DNA from: an uncultured Bacteroidota bacterium
GTDB lineage: Bacteria > Bacteroidota > Bacteroidia > Chitinophagales > Chitinophagaceae
Direction: 5' to 3'
Assembly (NCBI GenBank): GCA_903926605.1
Contig: CAIYJV010000212.1
Span: 1-40,298, forward strand
DNA length: 40,298 nt
A program made the position numbers and the translations under genes. Numbering within the stretch: the stretch's first letter is position 1; each line of letters opens with the position of its first letter. This document shows positions 23,416 to 32,930 of this stretch, piece by piece. The notes below the pieces were generated by a model. That model had not been told where the DNA came from, did not search any database, and saw nothing but the letters and a program-made list of their open reading frames with translations.

Positions 23416-26400
23416 ATGAGAAAATTATATTTGTTGATTAGTTTGCTTACTCTTTTGGCCGCCGGTCATGGAGCAAGCTATGCGCAGACCAACTATTTTC
23501 CGGGAAATGTAACTATTTCCGCACCCGCCAATTATTGCGTGGGTACGGCTGCCGCGCCCCTGACTGGTACTGTTGCTATGGGTTCATGTACGGGAGTGTT
23601 CACATCTATGTCGCTCACGTGCAAGTGGTATTACAACATCACCAACACTACACTGATCACATCAGCCACATTGGTTTCTGTGGCACCGGCTTTTGCATCT
23701 ACTACAGCTGCGGGCACGTCGGTTATTGTTCCACCGTACACTCCATCTACTACAACCGCAGGCGTTTATTACTATTTCTGTGTTATCGAATACCCACCTT
23801 CTGTTTGTAATATTGATTCTGTGTTCCTGGCCTCCAATACCAATGCTATCAATGTAGGAGCTCCTGGCTTTACTCTGGCTACACTTACCCCAAACCCGAT
23901 TTGTTCAGGCGACTTCGTTTCGTTTAATGCGAGTGCAGAGGGAGCGACATCCTACCAATGGTTCGGCCCCGGCACGTCCGGTTTCGCTACCGGAGCAGCC
24001 CCTCCACCTTTTTCTGTAAACGTTGCTGACGCTGGGGTATACACTATCACCGCCACAAATGCATGCGGCACTTCTTCTGCAAACGTGACACTTACAGTTA
24101 ACACGCCTATTACGGCTGCCACAGCCTCGGCTACCAGCCCGCTCACATTCTGCGCTGGCGGCTCACTTACGCTTACGGCAACAGTTACAGGTGGCACCGG
24201 CGTTACGTATGGCTGGACCGGACCAAACGCCTTTTCATCTGCATTGCTCAACCCAGCTCCTTTTACCGCTACGGGACTCGCTTCCGGTATTTATACTTTT
24301 ACCGCTACTCCGGACGGCTGTCCTGCCGTAGTGATCACTACTCCCTATATCGAGGTTGACGAACCTATAGTTCTTTCTACCATAAACGCAGACCCTAACC
24401 CCGTTTGCGCCACGCACCTGATCAACCTTTCAGTCGTGGAACTGTATGGTACTCAGTTTTTATGGGTTGGACCCAATGGTTACACATCCACACAGCAGAC
24501 ACCAACACCTTTCCCTGCTACGCCTTTGGCTACAGGTGTGTATACGCTTACTATATCAAATACCTGCAACACCATCACTGGCGTATCCGACACTCTGGTT
24601 GTGGTTCAGATGCCAGAGCTGATCACCGGTTCCGATACCAATGTATGCGCCCAACCGGGTGTGATAGCACAGTTTGCAGACCTCACGATTGGTGGTATCT
24701 GGTACTCCAGCGACACATTAGTCGCCAAAGTAAATACCGTGGGCGGTGTTTCCGGAGTTGGCAGTGGTACCGCTGTTATCTATTACGCTCTTGCAACCGG
24801 CTGTTTCGACAGCGTCACCGTGCATGTGGGCCGCCCACCGGCACCGATCATTGGCAAGGCTACAATTTGCAAGGGAGACTCTGTTCAATTCACTGACCCC
24901 ATTTCCGGCGGAATTTGGACTACAAGCAATGGAAATGCGTCCATAAATCATAATGACGGATATGTCACTGGTATGAATTCAGGTGCTACACTCGTCATGT
25001 ATACTACACCGGGCTGTCCTCCCGACACGTTCCACGTATATGTGTCGCCCGCACCACTGCCTATCGTTGGGCAACTTAAAATTTGCCTTGGCGCTACCTC
25101 TTCTATTACCGACAACTCCGGAAATGGAACCTGGTCTGTCTCCAACCCCGCTATTTCACCACTCAGTGCAACTACAGCAACCAGCGCTGTCCTTACCGGA
25201 CTTTCTCTGGGTGTAGATACCGTATATTATAGGCTGGACAGCAGTGGCTGCCGGGTATACGCTGCAGTTACAGTTGAAGATCTGCCAGCGATCACTGTTT
25301 CCGGACCCAACCAGATCTGCTTTGGCGAATGTGCCACACTTACAGTAACCAAAGTTACCGCAGGTACTTACCGTTGGGACAATGGTACTGGTATTTCCTG
25401 CACCAATTGCGATTCGGTATTGGCCTGCCCTCTGGAAACACAGATATATACCGTGACCGTAACCAACGATGCTCATTGCGTATCTACCACTACGCATCTG
25501 TTGCAGGTAAACCCGCTGCCACACGTAAAATATACACCCGACCCATTCTATATGTGTCTGGGTACGCCTAAGCAAATCACCGCGTTCGACACCATTGCCG
25601 CAAACGCACCCGACACCTACTTTTGGCGCCCCAATGTGTATATAGACAACATCAACATTCCCAATCCTACTTTCTCAGACCCAATAGATCTGGTGTACAC
25701 CGTTGTTGCGACATCCCAGTTTGGATGTAAAGATTCAGTTCGGGTGCCAGTCTCCGTGCTGGACCCTGCTGTAACATCGATTTCTCCTGACACTATTATT
25801 TGTATTGGTGACACGCACCACATGATTGCAACTTGTACAGATCCTACTGCAGAGTTTCATTGGTATATTTTCAATGGCTCAGGTCTGGTTCCGGCCACAA
25901 GTCTGGACAACGATAGTACTGCGGCCGTAAACGCGACCCCCACAGCTACGACTACTTATGCCTGTGTAATAACCGAAAATGCCTGTTTCACAGACACCAA
26001 GTACGTGACCGTATTCGTAGATCCGCTACCGGCGCTGGCCATAGCCCAACCCAAAACAATTATCGCAGGGTCGAGTATCACCCTGTCCGTACAGATCACC
26101 AACGGCGATACCGGACTGGTGTACGAATGGACCCCGGCGGAAACCGTTACCTGCCCAAGCTGCCCCAGTACCAGCGTAACGCCCGACTCTAACACCGAAT
26201 ATCATGTCTGCGTGACCACAAACCGTGGTTGTGTAAGCTGCGACTCCGTAAAAGTGAATATGTTCTGCGACAAGGCCCAGATATTCATCCCCAACACATT
26301 TACTCCCAATGGCGATGGCTTTAACGATCGTTTTATGGTGAGCGGCCAGGGCCTGGGGCTCATTTCCCACATGTCAGTGTACAACAGATGGGGAGAAGTG

Positions 26401-26568
26401 GTTTATGATCAAAGTTATGTGCCCGCGAACGACGCAACTTACGGATGGGATGGTACCTATAAGGGACAGGTACTGGAGCCTGATGTGTTTATGTATGTAG
26501 TAGAAATTAAGTGCGAAACGCAGGGCGTTTCATTTAAGTTACATGGTGATATTTCTTTGGTAAGGTAA
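23416..26568 (+). CDS. Giant secreted protein with gliding-motility-type C-terminal domain (T9SS type B cargo)
   Basis: A 1050-residue surface protein. The signal peptide is MRKLYLLISLLTLLAAGHG, ending at SYAQ. The body is a string of Ig/PKD-like beta domains, each with threonine-rich strands and paired cysteines (for example CSGDFVSFNASAEGATSYQW and CAGGSLTLTATVTGGTGV). At about residue 956 the CHU_C domain begins with IFIPNTFTPNGDGFND and runs through VYNRWGEVVYD to the C-terminus. This domain directs T9SS export and attachment, usually with a PorP/SprF protein, and one is encoded 15 bases downstream. It is likely an adhesin or surface-layer filament. Repeats and codon use look native. The ligand is not predictable. 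Confidence 0.9.
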   Translation: MRKLYLLISLLTLLAAGHGASYAQTNYFPGNVTISAPANYCVGTAAAPLTGTVAMGSCTGVFTSMSLTCKWYYNITNTTLITSATLVSVAPAFASTTAAGTSVIVPPYTPSTTTAGVYYYFCVIEYPPSVCNIDSVFLASNTNAINVGAPGFTLATLTPNPICSGDFVSFNASAEGATSYQWFGPGTSGFATGAAPPPFSVNVADAGVYTITATNACGTSSANVTLTVNTPITAATASATSPLTFCAGGSLTLTATVTGGTGVTYGWTGPNAFSSALLNPAPFTATGLASGIYTFTATPDGCPAVVITTPYIEVDEPIVLSTINADPNPVCATHLINLSVVELYGTQFLWVGPNGYTSTQQTPTPFPATPLATGVYTLTISNTCNTITGVSDTLVVVQMPELITGSDTNVCAQPGVIAQFADLTIGGIWYSSDTLVAKVNTVGGVSGVGSGTAVIYYALATGCFDSVTVHVGRPPAPIIGKATICKGDSVQFTDPISGGIWTTSNGNASINHNDGYVTGMNSGATLVMYTTPGCPPDTFHVYVSPAPLPIVGQLKICLGATSSITDNSGNGTWSVSNPAISPLSATTATSAVLTGLSLGVDTVYYRLDSSGCRVYAAVTVEDLPAITVSGPNQICFGECATLTVTKVTAGTYRWDNGTGISCTNCDSVLACPLETQIYTVTVTNDAHCVSTTTHLLQVNPLPHVKYTPDPFYMCLGTPKQITAFDTIAANAPDTYFWRPNVYIDNINIPNPTFSDPIDLVYTVVATSQFGCKDSVRVPVSVLDPAVTSISPDTIICIGDTHHMIATCTDPTAEFHWYIFNGSGLVPATSLDNDSTAAVNATPTATTTYACVITENACFTDTKYVTVFVDPLPALAIAQPKTIIAGSSITLSVQITNGDTGLVYEWTPAETVTCPSCPSTSVTPDSNTEYHVCVTTNRGCVSCDSVKVNMFCDKAQIFIPNTFTPNGDGFNDRFMVSGQGLGLISHMSVYNRWGEVVYDQSYVPANDATYGWDGTYKGQVLEPDVFMYVVEIKCETQGVSFKLHGDISLVR

Positions 26569-26583
26569 AGTATTCGAAATATT

Positions 26584-27648
26584 ATGAAAAAATTTATTGT
26601 TGGCATTTATTCGGGACTATTGCTGGGTATCGGCAGCCAGGCTTTGGCGCAGGACATCCATTTTTCGCAATTCCCGGAAATTTCCACATTGCGTAATCCT
26701 GCGCTCACAGGCATTTTTAGCGGAGAGTACAAATATGGTCTGGATTACCGCTCGCAGTGGTCATCTGTGGGCACTCCTTACAATACTACTGCCTTTGCAG
26801 GGGAAACCCGCATTCTGGTAGACCGTAACGTGGGCGACTACCTTAGCTTTGGCCTGAATGTGACTTATGACAAGGCAGGTAGCATCAACTTCGTGAGTAC
26901 GGAGATATATCCTGCTATTTGCTACAACAAGTGCATGGAAGATGACCACAACACTTATTTGTCTGTAGGTATGACGGGTGGCTATTTTTCCCGTTCGGTG
27001 GATATGAGCAAAATGACCTTCACCAGCCAGTACGTGAACCGTTCTTATGACCCTAACAACCCGAATTTCGAAAATACGGCCTTCAACAGTTTGCACAACT
27101 ACGATATCGGCGCAGGTGTAAGCCTCAATTCATCCTTCGATCTCGAGGGAATTTCGAACTATTATATTGGTGCAGCTTTGTACCACATCAACCACCCTAC
27201 TGAAATTTTTTATGGTCCTCAAGTACTGGTAAAGCTACCCATGAAGTGGGTGTTCAACACCGGCTTCCATGTAAATATGGGCCAGCAGTTCGGCCTTACC
27301 GTACATGCCAATTATACGTTGATGGACCCCTATAGCGAGTTCCTTATAGGTGGCATGCTATCCTGGCACAAGAGCCCCATTGCCGCACCGAGCAACTTTA
27401 CCTTCAGCCTGGGTGGTTACCTTAGGTACAACGATGCCTTTATTCCTGTCGTAAAGCTGGACTTCAGTAATGTGGCAGTAGGTGTGTCTTACGATGTTAC
27501 AAATTCTACACTGGCCACAGCCGTACCCGGTACCGGCGCCACTGAGATCACCCTGTTTGTAAAAGGTAAATACAACCACAAAAAAGACGCCCGCGACAAC
27601 GTGATGTGTCCAAAATTTGACGAACAGGTTTATAACAGCTTCCGCTAA
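26584..27648 (+). CDS. PorP/SprF-family type IX secretion outer-membrane protein
   Basis: A 354-residue outer-membrane beta-barrel of the PorP/SprF family, which partners a particular CHU_C-domain cargo at the cell surface. A signal peptide (MKKFIVGIYSGLLLGIGSQALA) is followed by the family opening QDIHFSQFPEISTLRNPALTG and many amphipathic strands such as YKYGLDYRSQWSSVGTPYNT. It begins 15 bases after the giant cargo gene and ends before a strong terminator, so the two form one transcription unit. Several such pairs usually occur per genome. Each is thought to be specific to its cargo, which makes the preceding gene the presumed client. Confidence 0.92.
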   Translation: MKKFIVGIYSGLLLGIGSQALAQDIHFSQFPEISTLRNPALTGIFSGEYKYGLDYRSQWSSVGTPYNTTAFAGETRILVDRNVGDYLSFGLNVTYDKAGSINFVSTEIYPAICYNKCMEDDHNTYLSVGMTGGYFSRSVDMSKMTFTSQYVNRSYDPNNPNFENTAFNSLHNYDIGAGVSLNSSFDLEGISNYYIGAALYHINHPTEIFYGPQVLVKLPMKWVFNTGFHVNMGQQFGLTVHANYTLMDPYSEFLIGGMLSWHKSPIAAPSNFTFSLGGYLRYNDAFIPVVKLDFSNVAVGVSYDVTNSTLATAVPGTGATEITLFVKGKYNHKKDARDNVMCPKFDEQVYNSFR

Positions 27649-27668
27649 ACAAACGCATAACAACCTTT

Positions 27669-27699
27669 ATTAGGCGCCCAACAGGCGCCTAATTTTTTT
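27669..27699 (+). terminator. Rho-independent terminator after the porP/sprF gene
   Basis: A perfect 9-bp stem TTAGGCGCC / GGCGCCTAA (27670-27678 and 27684-27692) with loop CAACA, extended by an outer A-T pair, runs directly into seven T residues. It is 20 bases after the stop. Confidence 0.92.
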
Positions 27700-27782
27700 G
27701 CAGGAAAGTACCCTCCTGACACTCCCCGATGACGGTACAAAATGAGATACCCTGCGCCTGAATTTTTTTTGGGAAAGCCCCA

Positions 27783-28427
27783 CTATCTCTTGGTTGCTAC
27801 AAAAAGCACGTAGTTAAAAATATTGTTCCGCTTCAACACTATGGTTGTCAGTACACTGCAACCTTCATTTTCTATCATATCCCGGTAATCGGCCACATCG
27901 TACTGATGCGGATGCAGAATGTCGAAATGTAAGGATCGGAATAACCATTTCAGAAAGCTGTGATTATGGGCATCAATACCCACAACCAGCTTTGCGCCGG
28001 GAGCTGCCAGCCGTGCCAGGACAGAAAAGCCGGCCCTGATATCGCTGACATGGTTTATGGCATTCATGCAAAACACATAATCGTAGGTGCTATCAGTTAC
28101 CAGTTCTTCCACAGTTGAAGTAATAAACCTGACATTGCTGTGATCACAAAAACTGAATATTGGCAACTCCGCCGCATAACGATCCAGAAGCGGATCTACA
28201 GCTGTGACCTTATTTTCCGGAAACACCATGTATACGCCTGAGGGACCACAACCTACATCAATAAGCGTATCACCCTTGCCAATGGTGAAAAACTCTGCAC
28301 ATTGATCCAAAACGCGCTGCCAGTAAACTTTTTTCTTACACAGATATTCATCCTTATCCATGCCACTGGTATAGCGTCGCCACCAACGGATCTCAAAATA
28401 CTGCGCAACCTTCCACCTCAACCTCAT
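27783..28427 (-). CDS. SAM-dependent methyltransferase at the end of an acyltransferase cluster
   Basis: A 214-residue class I methyltransferase. Motif I is LIDVGCGPSGVY, the acidic strand-2 end is VTAVDPLLDRY, and motif IV is YDYVFCMNAINHV. The C-terminal part (IFNYVLFVATK) completes the fold. The ATG at 28427 is preferred to a TTG four codons upstream. It lies 53 bases after the SGNH-like gene on the same strand and may be the third gene of that unit, so a surface lipid or glycan substrate is possible but not shown. The gene is tail-to-tail with the porP/sprF gene across its terminator. Confidence 0.82.
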   Translation of the reverse strand: MRLRWKVAQYFEIRWWRRYTSGMDKDEYLCKKKVYWQRVLDQCAEFFTIGKGDTLIDVGCGPSGVYMVFPENKVTAVDPLLDRYAAELPIFSFCDHSNVRFITSTVEELVTDSTYDYVFCMNAINHVSDIRAGFSVLARLAAPGAKLVVGIDAHNHSFLKWLFRSLHFDILHPHQYDVADYRDMIENEGCSVLTTIVLKRNNIFNYVLFVATKR

Positions 28428-28480
28428 TGTACTACCCAATTTACTATTGGCTAAAGCATAAAGCTAAGGAAACGGCGACA

Positions 28481-29404
28481 TTATTTTCCGTCGTGCACCA
28501 TGATGGCTGCCATATCTTGCGCCAGCTTGCGTGAAAACAGTTTGGCTCCCCTGCCGTTGAGGTGGCGATGGTCGTAGAAATAGCTTGCATTTCCGTTCAT
28601 TGAATCGGCAGAATAATCTAAAAAATATACGTCTTTGCTAACCAAACTCCGCAATTTACGCTTCAGCATATCAGGGTTCAGGGTTTGTTGGTAGAGATCT
28701 GCACTGACGGGGTTGAAAACCATAAACACTTTAATATCCCGCCGAGTCAACAACGCCAGACATTTTTTTGTCCTTCCATAGACTTTTGGATCAAAAGGGA
28801 TATAGTCCGGACGAATCGATCCGGGCACTGGACGTGCGTTTGATTTTGGCACGAACCCCCTTTTGAAATCCAGTTTGCCCGAAAGGATTGCGCTGTAAAA
28901 CTCCTTGTTCAGCATCGCCAATTTGTAACCGGGAACATACTTCTCCAACAGAACAGTACTTGGATCAATGCTATACAGCGCGGCGTACACATGGTCATTA
29001 TTTTGGAGATACGAATAAAACAAGTGCGGCCATGCCACACTAGGATAGGCGCAAAAACTACCATAATCAAAACACATTACTATATACCTGCACTTCTTTT
29101 TGTTTTCGGCAAACTCCAGGATCAGCGACTCATACTGTGCAAAATTCATGCCGGGCGCACCCATATTGAAACACCCGTGCCTGGTAATATGCGCCAACGT
29201 ATCGGGATTCACATCGGTATAGGCTACCGAACTACCAAAGACCATAATGTCAGAATCTATACGATGCTGAAATAAAGCATTGATCTTGTTGTCCACGTGC
29301 GAAACATAGAAACGATCCAGCCCGTACTGCAATATCGCTACCGTAGCCATTACAGCCAGTAGAAACAAAGTGAGATATGTAGTCTTTCGGGTCAAGAAAA
29401 TCAA
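28481..29404 (-). CDS. Membrane-anchored SGNH-like partner of the MBOAT acyltransferase
   Basis: A 307-residue protein with one N-terminal membrane anchor (YLTLFLLAVMATVAILQYGL, 10-29) and a large external domain. That domain opens with FGSSVAYTDVNP (serines 58-59, the position of an SGNH nucleophile) and closes with D278-HR-H281-LNGRG, the DxxH pair of SGNH hydrolases. This layout is like DltD, AlgJ/AlgX or PatB proteins, which receive acyl groups exported by an MBOAT protein and place them on a polymer. The ATG overlaps the MBOAT stop by 4 bases, which supports a joint function. The acceptor polymer is unknown. The catalytic assignment is inferred from motif positions. Confidence 0.75.
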   Translation of the reverse strand: MIFLTRKTTYLTLFLLAVMATVAILQYGLDRFYVSHVDNKINALFQHRIDSDIMVFGSSVAYTDVNPDTLAHITRHGCFNMGAPGMNFAQYESLILEFAENKKKCRYIVMCFDYGSFCAYPSVAWPHLFYSYLQNNDHVYAALYSIDPSTVLLEKYVPGYKLAMLNKEFYSAILSGKLDFKRGFVPKSNARPVPGSIRPDYIPFDPKVYGRTKKCLALLTRRDIKVFMVFNPVSADLYQQTLNPDMLKRKLRSLVSKDVYFLDYSADSMNGNASYFYDHRHLNGRGAKLFSRKLAQDMAAIMVHDGK

Positions 29405-30867
29405 AAATTTAAATAGATGAACTCCGGCACTTCATACACGCCTGCTATCATTATCAGCACCAGCGCCAGATAAAATTTGAACCAGTGTTCCCGGCTAACT
29501 TCTTCGTATCCGGATACACTTTTCCCCGGTAACCTGCTTTGTTTGTAAAGCACAAGCGTAATCAAAAGAAAACCTACAACCAGATTATACACCCCATATA
29601 TCCAATTTTCGTACCCAACGTTATGCATCATGGCTCTCAAATAAAGTGGGGCCACAAGTCTGCCCCAGCCATGGAAAAGGTGCGAAAATATATACCAGGC
29701 ACTACCCAGATCCGTAGCCCGGAACAGTACCCAGGTAAGGCAGAGGAAAACAAAGGTATATAGCCTGCCCAGACTATCCATCATCCTTGCTGGAACATTC
29801 CTGAACCAAACCGCCCTGTGATCCTGTGTCAGAAACTCGGCCACAATGACCAAACCATGCAACAACCCCCAGACCAAAAACGTGCCCAGGGGACCATGCC
29901 AGAGCCCGCTCACACAAAACGTAATAATAACAGCCATCGCAATGCCAACCCTACCCTGATTTCTGAGCCGAAGCGATAACGGTACAAACAAATAGTCCCG
30001 TAACCACGACGAAAATGAGATGTGCCAGCGCCTCCAGAATTCAGATACACTCCTGCTTTTGAACGGTTGGTCGAAGTTGGGTGATAACCTTATGCCCAAT
30101 ACCCGCGCAGCGCCAATAGCAATATCTGTATAACCTGAAAAATCGCAGTAGATCTGGAACGCGTAGAATACCACCGCCACCCAAAGCACCGTACCATTAT
30201 AGTTTTGTGGAGACTCGTACACCCGGTTCACGGTAAGAGCCAACCGATCTGCAATCACTACTTTTTTAAACAACCCCCAGGCCATTAGCTTTAAGCCCAG
30301 CAACACATCGTCGAAACAAAAGTCATGGCGCTGGCGCAACTGGGGTAGAAGGTTCATGGGCCGCTCTATCGGGCCCATGGCCAACTTGGGGAAAAACATC
30401 ACATACAATGCATAGATACCCAGATGCCGTTCCGCCTTTTGGTTGCCCCTGTAAACCTCTATGGCGTAACTCATGGCCTGAAGTGTATGAAACGACAAGC
30501 CCAATGGCAATAACACCTGTGTGAAAAAATAACTGTGCGTGTCGCATCCATGAAAAAAAAGCTGGTTGAGATGCACAACGGAAAGATTGTAGCACTTGAA
30601 AAACACCAGTGTTCCGCCATTGAAGCCCAGACTCAGGGCAAGCCAAAACTTCCGGTACCGGCCGGTGTGCGCCTCCATACACATCCCGCATATATAGTCG
30701 AGCAGTATATTTAGCGCGAGTATCCCGGCATACATGGGCACCGACCAGAGATAAAACACAACACTTGCCAGCAACAGTATCAGCCATCTGTATCTGTGTG
30801 GAACCAAATAGTTCAAGGCCACCACGCATATAAAGAAAACCAGAAAGGCCAAAGAATTGAACAGCAT
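29401..30867 (-). CDS. MBOAT-family membrane O-acyltransferase (AlgI/DltB-like)
   Basis: A 488-residue polytopic enzyme that passes acyl groups, usually acetyl, across the inner membrane for O-acylation of surface polymers. It has the MBOAT core RRWHISFSSWLRDYLFVPL (His282) and the catalytic SGLWHG with His324. It also has the AlgI-type opening MLFNSLAFLVFF and the region FPKLAMGPIERP. The ATG at 30867 is chosen because it gives the standard N-terminus; one lies four codons earlier. It overlaps the SGNH-like gene by 4 bases. A minus-strand box TAAATTTG is at 30943-30936, about 70 bases upstream, and may be its promoter. No alginate or teichoic-acid genes are nearby. Confidence 0.9.
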   Translation of the reverse strand: MLFNSLAFLVFFICVVALNYLVPHRYRWLILLLASVVFYLWSVPMYAGILALNILLDYICGMCMEAHTGRYRKFWLALSLGFNGGTLVFFKCYNLSVVHLNQLFFHGCDTHSYFFTQVLLPLGLSFHTLQAMSYAIEVYRGNQKAERHLGIYALYVMFFPKLAMGPIERPMNLLPQLRQRHDFCFDDVLLGLKLMAWGLFKKVVIADRLALTVNRVYESPQNYNGTVLWVAVVFYAFQIYCDFSGYTDIAIGAARVLGIRLSPNFDQPFKSRSVSEFWRRWHISFSSWLRDYLFVPLSLRLRNQGRVGIAMAVIITFCVSGLWHGPLGTFLVWGLLHGLVIVAEFLTQDHRAVWFRNVPARMMDSLGRLYTFVFLCLTWVLFRATDLGSAWYIFSHLFHGWGRLVAPLYLRAMMHNVGYENWIYGVYNLVVGFLLITLVLYKQSRLPGKSVSGYEEVSREHWFKFYLALVLIMIAGVYEVPEFIYLNF

Positions 30868-31276
30868 ATAATAGCACACATAGCTGCATATGGCCGGGAG
30901 GTTTTGTTTCCGACCCGGATCATCGCAACACCAAACAAATTTAATGTTTTGATTTCGTTCAGACCCAGAAGTGCGGGAAAAATAAGAATCGTTGTGTTTT
31001 TACGATGCTGACCATATAGCAACCACCCAAAACGAACCAAAATATCTTACTCCCTGCAAACCAGATCGGATTACAGTAACTTATTATTCACTATATAGCG
31101 TTCGGCGTGGCGCCTTTCACCCAAAACAAAAGACTGGCACAGGTTTCCGCATGTGCTATCCCTGGCACACTTATTAATAATTTTTTTACTTTTATCATAC
31201 AAATTTCACAAAAAACGCATTGCATCGTATTTTTTTGTAACTTTGCACGCTTTTACCAATCAGATCTTCTGCCATT
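30868..31276. other. Divergent intergenic region between the MBOAT gene and queA
   Basis: This 409-bp region shows no convincing gene on either strand and no tRNA-like cloverleaf. It contains a -7-type box for the leftward gene (TAAATTTG, 30943-30936) and one for queA (TAACTTTG, 31238-31245). A short GGCG-TGG-CGCC hairpin (31110-31120) has no T-run. Confidence 0.45.
31238..31245 (+). promoter_or_regulatory. -7 box TAACTTTG of queA
   Basis: A perfect Bacteroidota -7 box 31 bases before the queA ATG. A TTG at 31220-31222 lies 15 bases upstream of it, closer than the usual 17-23. Confidence 0.55.
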
Positions 31277-32326
31277 ATGAAGTTGTCCCAATTTAAGTTC
31301 GATCTCCCTCTGAACCTCATCGCCCAGCATCCGGCAAAAAAACGCGAAGAAAGCCGGCTCATGATCGTTCACCGCGATACCGGAAAAATTGAACACAAGA
31401 TGTTTAAGGACGTCCTCACTTATTTTCATGATAAGGACGTAATGATCGTAAACAACACCAAGGTGTTCCCCGCCCGTTTGTATGGACGCAAGGAGAAGAC
31501 CGGTGCCAAGATCGAAGTGTTCCTGCTCCGTGAGCTCAACAAGCCCAACCATTTGTGGGATGTGATCGTTGATCCTGCCCGTAAGATAAGGGTAGGCAAC
31601 AAGCTCTATTTTGGCGATAACGACGAACTTGTTGCCGAAGTGATAGACAATACCACATCGCGCGGCCGCACCATACGTTTTCTGTACGACGGTGGCGAAG
31701 AAGGCTTCCGCAATATGCTGGACCTCCTGGGCGAAACACCGCTGCCAAAATACATAAAACGCAAACCCGAAGACGACGACAAAGAGCGTTACCAGACAGT
31801 ATATGCCAAATACGAAGGCGCTGTAGCAGCTCCTACTGCTGGTATGCACTTCAGTCGCGAGCTCATCAAAAGGCTCGAGATCATAGGGGTTAAGTTTGCA
31901 GAAGTAACGTTGCACACGGGGCTGGGTACATTCCGCCCCATTGAAGTAGAAGACCTCTCCAAACACAAAATGGATGCCGAATACTTCCGTGTAGACGACT
32001 ATGCAGCAAACCTTGTGAATCGCGCCAAGGTAGACAACAGGCACATCTGTTCTGTAGGAACCACCACGATGCGTGCACTGGAAAGCGCCGTGACCGCGCA
32101 GGGCTATCTGAAACCCGAAGAAGGATGGACCAATCTGTTCGTACATCCTCCCTATGAGTTTTCAATTGCCGACTCACTGATCACCAACTTCCATCTGCCC
32201 AAGACCAGCCTCATGATCATGGCCTGTGCATTTGCCGGTTTCGATCTTATGATCGAAGCTTATGAAACAGCGATCAAGGAAAAATATCGTTTCTTCAGTT
32301 ATGGAGATGCGATGCTGGTACTATAA
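31277..32326 (+). CDS. queA: S-adenosylmethionine:tRNA ribosyltransferase-isomerase QueA
   Basis: QueA transfers and rearranges the ribosyl group of SAM onto preQ1 in tRNA, giving epoxyqueuosine in the wobble position. The 349-residue protein opens with the family start [19 protein letters not shown]. It contains [10 protein letters not shown] and [12 protein letters not shown] (about 175-220), and ends with [19 protein letters not shown] and the usual short tail. The length is normal. It is a single-gene unit: its own -7 box lies upstream and a perfect terminator downstream. It works in the same pathway as queE at 721. Confidence 0.96.
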   Translation: MKLSQFKFDLPLNLIAQHPAKKREESRLMIVHRDTGKIEHKMFKDVLTYFHDKDVMIVNNTKVFPARLYGRKEKTGAKIEVFLLRELNKPNHLWDVIVDPARKIRVGNKLYFGDNDELVAEVIDNTTSRGRTIRFLYDGGEEGFRNMLDLLGETPLPKYIKRKPEDDDKERYQTVYAKYEGAVAAPTAGMHFSRELIKRLEIIGVKFAEVTLHTGLGTFRPIEVEDLSKHKMDAEYFRVDDYAANLVNRAKVDNRHICSVGTTTMRALESAVTAQGYLKPEEGWTNLFVHPPYEFSIADSLITNFHLPKTSLMIMACAFAGFDLMIEAYETAIKEKYRFFSYGDAMLVL

Positions 32327-32354
32327 GATACAGTCAACCATATTTCACTATAAG

Positions 32355-32382
32355 AAATAGCCACCCGATGGGTGGCTATTTT
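32355..32382 (+). terminator. Rho-independent terminator after queA
   Basis: An 11-bp perfect stem AATAGCCACCC / GGGTGGCTATT (32356-32366 and 32370-32380) with loop GAT is flanked by an A-T pair and TT. The T-run is short but the stem is strong. It is 29 bases after the stop. The adjacent 32383-32554 gap holds only a weak AT-rich inverted repeat AAAGATT-N8-AATCTTT (32491-32512), possibly the end of the opposing operon. Confidence 0.8.
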
Positions 32383-32554
32383 GGTTTGAATTAATTTCTT
32401 CGGCTATTATTTGCTACCAACTATCCGGATATGGAATCGTGTATTCAAACTCCCTGTTGAAAGAGTTTTTACTGATGTGACAAATACCTAAAGATTATTA
32501 GCAAAATCTTTATGCAACAACATTTATGGCGTCAACTAGTTCATTTAATTCACC

Positions 32555-32926
32555 TCAGCATACTGTCTTCGGATTCTCAAAATTATCCTTCTCGCTGTCG
32601 GAACCTTCTTTGCCAAGGCACTTAAAGTCTTTTTCTACAACAAGGTGTAGCATCCGGCCATAACCGTCTACATCGTGGTCGTGCGCTATGCCCACCTGGT
32701 CGGTGTCGGTCCATTGTTTGGCTATGGTTTCGGGAATGTGTATCACCATCAGCCCGTTGTCAAACTCAGCGAATATCTCTCCGTCCCGCAGCCTGTTCAG
32801 CGCATAGGTGAACGTGCGAGAACCAAAGTCGGTCACCTCCTCCAGATAGCCTGCCGTCCTGAACGTTTCCAAATCGGTTTTCGAGAGCCTGTACCTGATC
32901 GCATTTCCCTGTATTCTGAGTTTCAT
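32555..32926 (-). CDS. Small conserved protein linked to fdhD (possibly DUF7009)
   Basis: A 123-residue soluble protein. It opens with MKLRIQGNAIRYRLSKTDLE and continues with strand-rich segments (VTDFGSRTFTYAL, then EIFAEFDNGLMVIHIP) and a histidine/aspartate patch GIAHDHDVDGYGRMLHL. I recall a family of this kind (DUF7009) but cannot confirm it here, and the function is unknown. It starts 4 bases after the fdhD stop and would be cotranscribed with it, so a link to formate dehydrogenase or molybdenum-cofactor maturation is plausible. The C-terminal 15 residues are charged and probably disordered. Confidence 0.72.
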   Translation of the reverse strand: MKLRIQGNAIRYRLSKTDLETFRTAGYLEEVTDFGSRTFTYALNRLRDGEIFAEFDNGLMVIHIPETIAKQWTDTDQVGIAHDHDVDGYGRMLHLVVEKDFKCLGKEGSDSEKDNFENPKTVC

Positions 32927-32930
32927 AAAG

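Noticed and set aside
31253-32146. Long open frame on the minus strand (297 codons) opposite queA
   Set aside because: queA on the plus strand is certain. The antisense frame has no recognisable protein features and is a codon-bias shadow.
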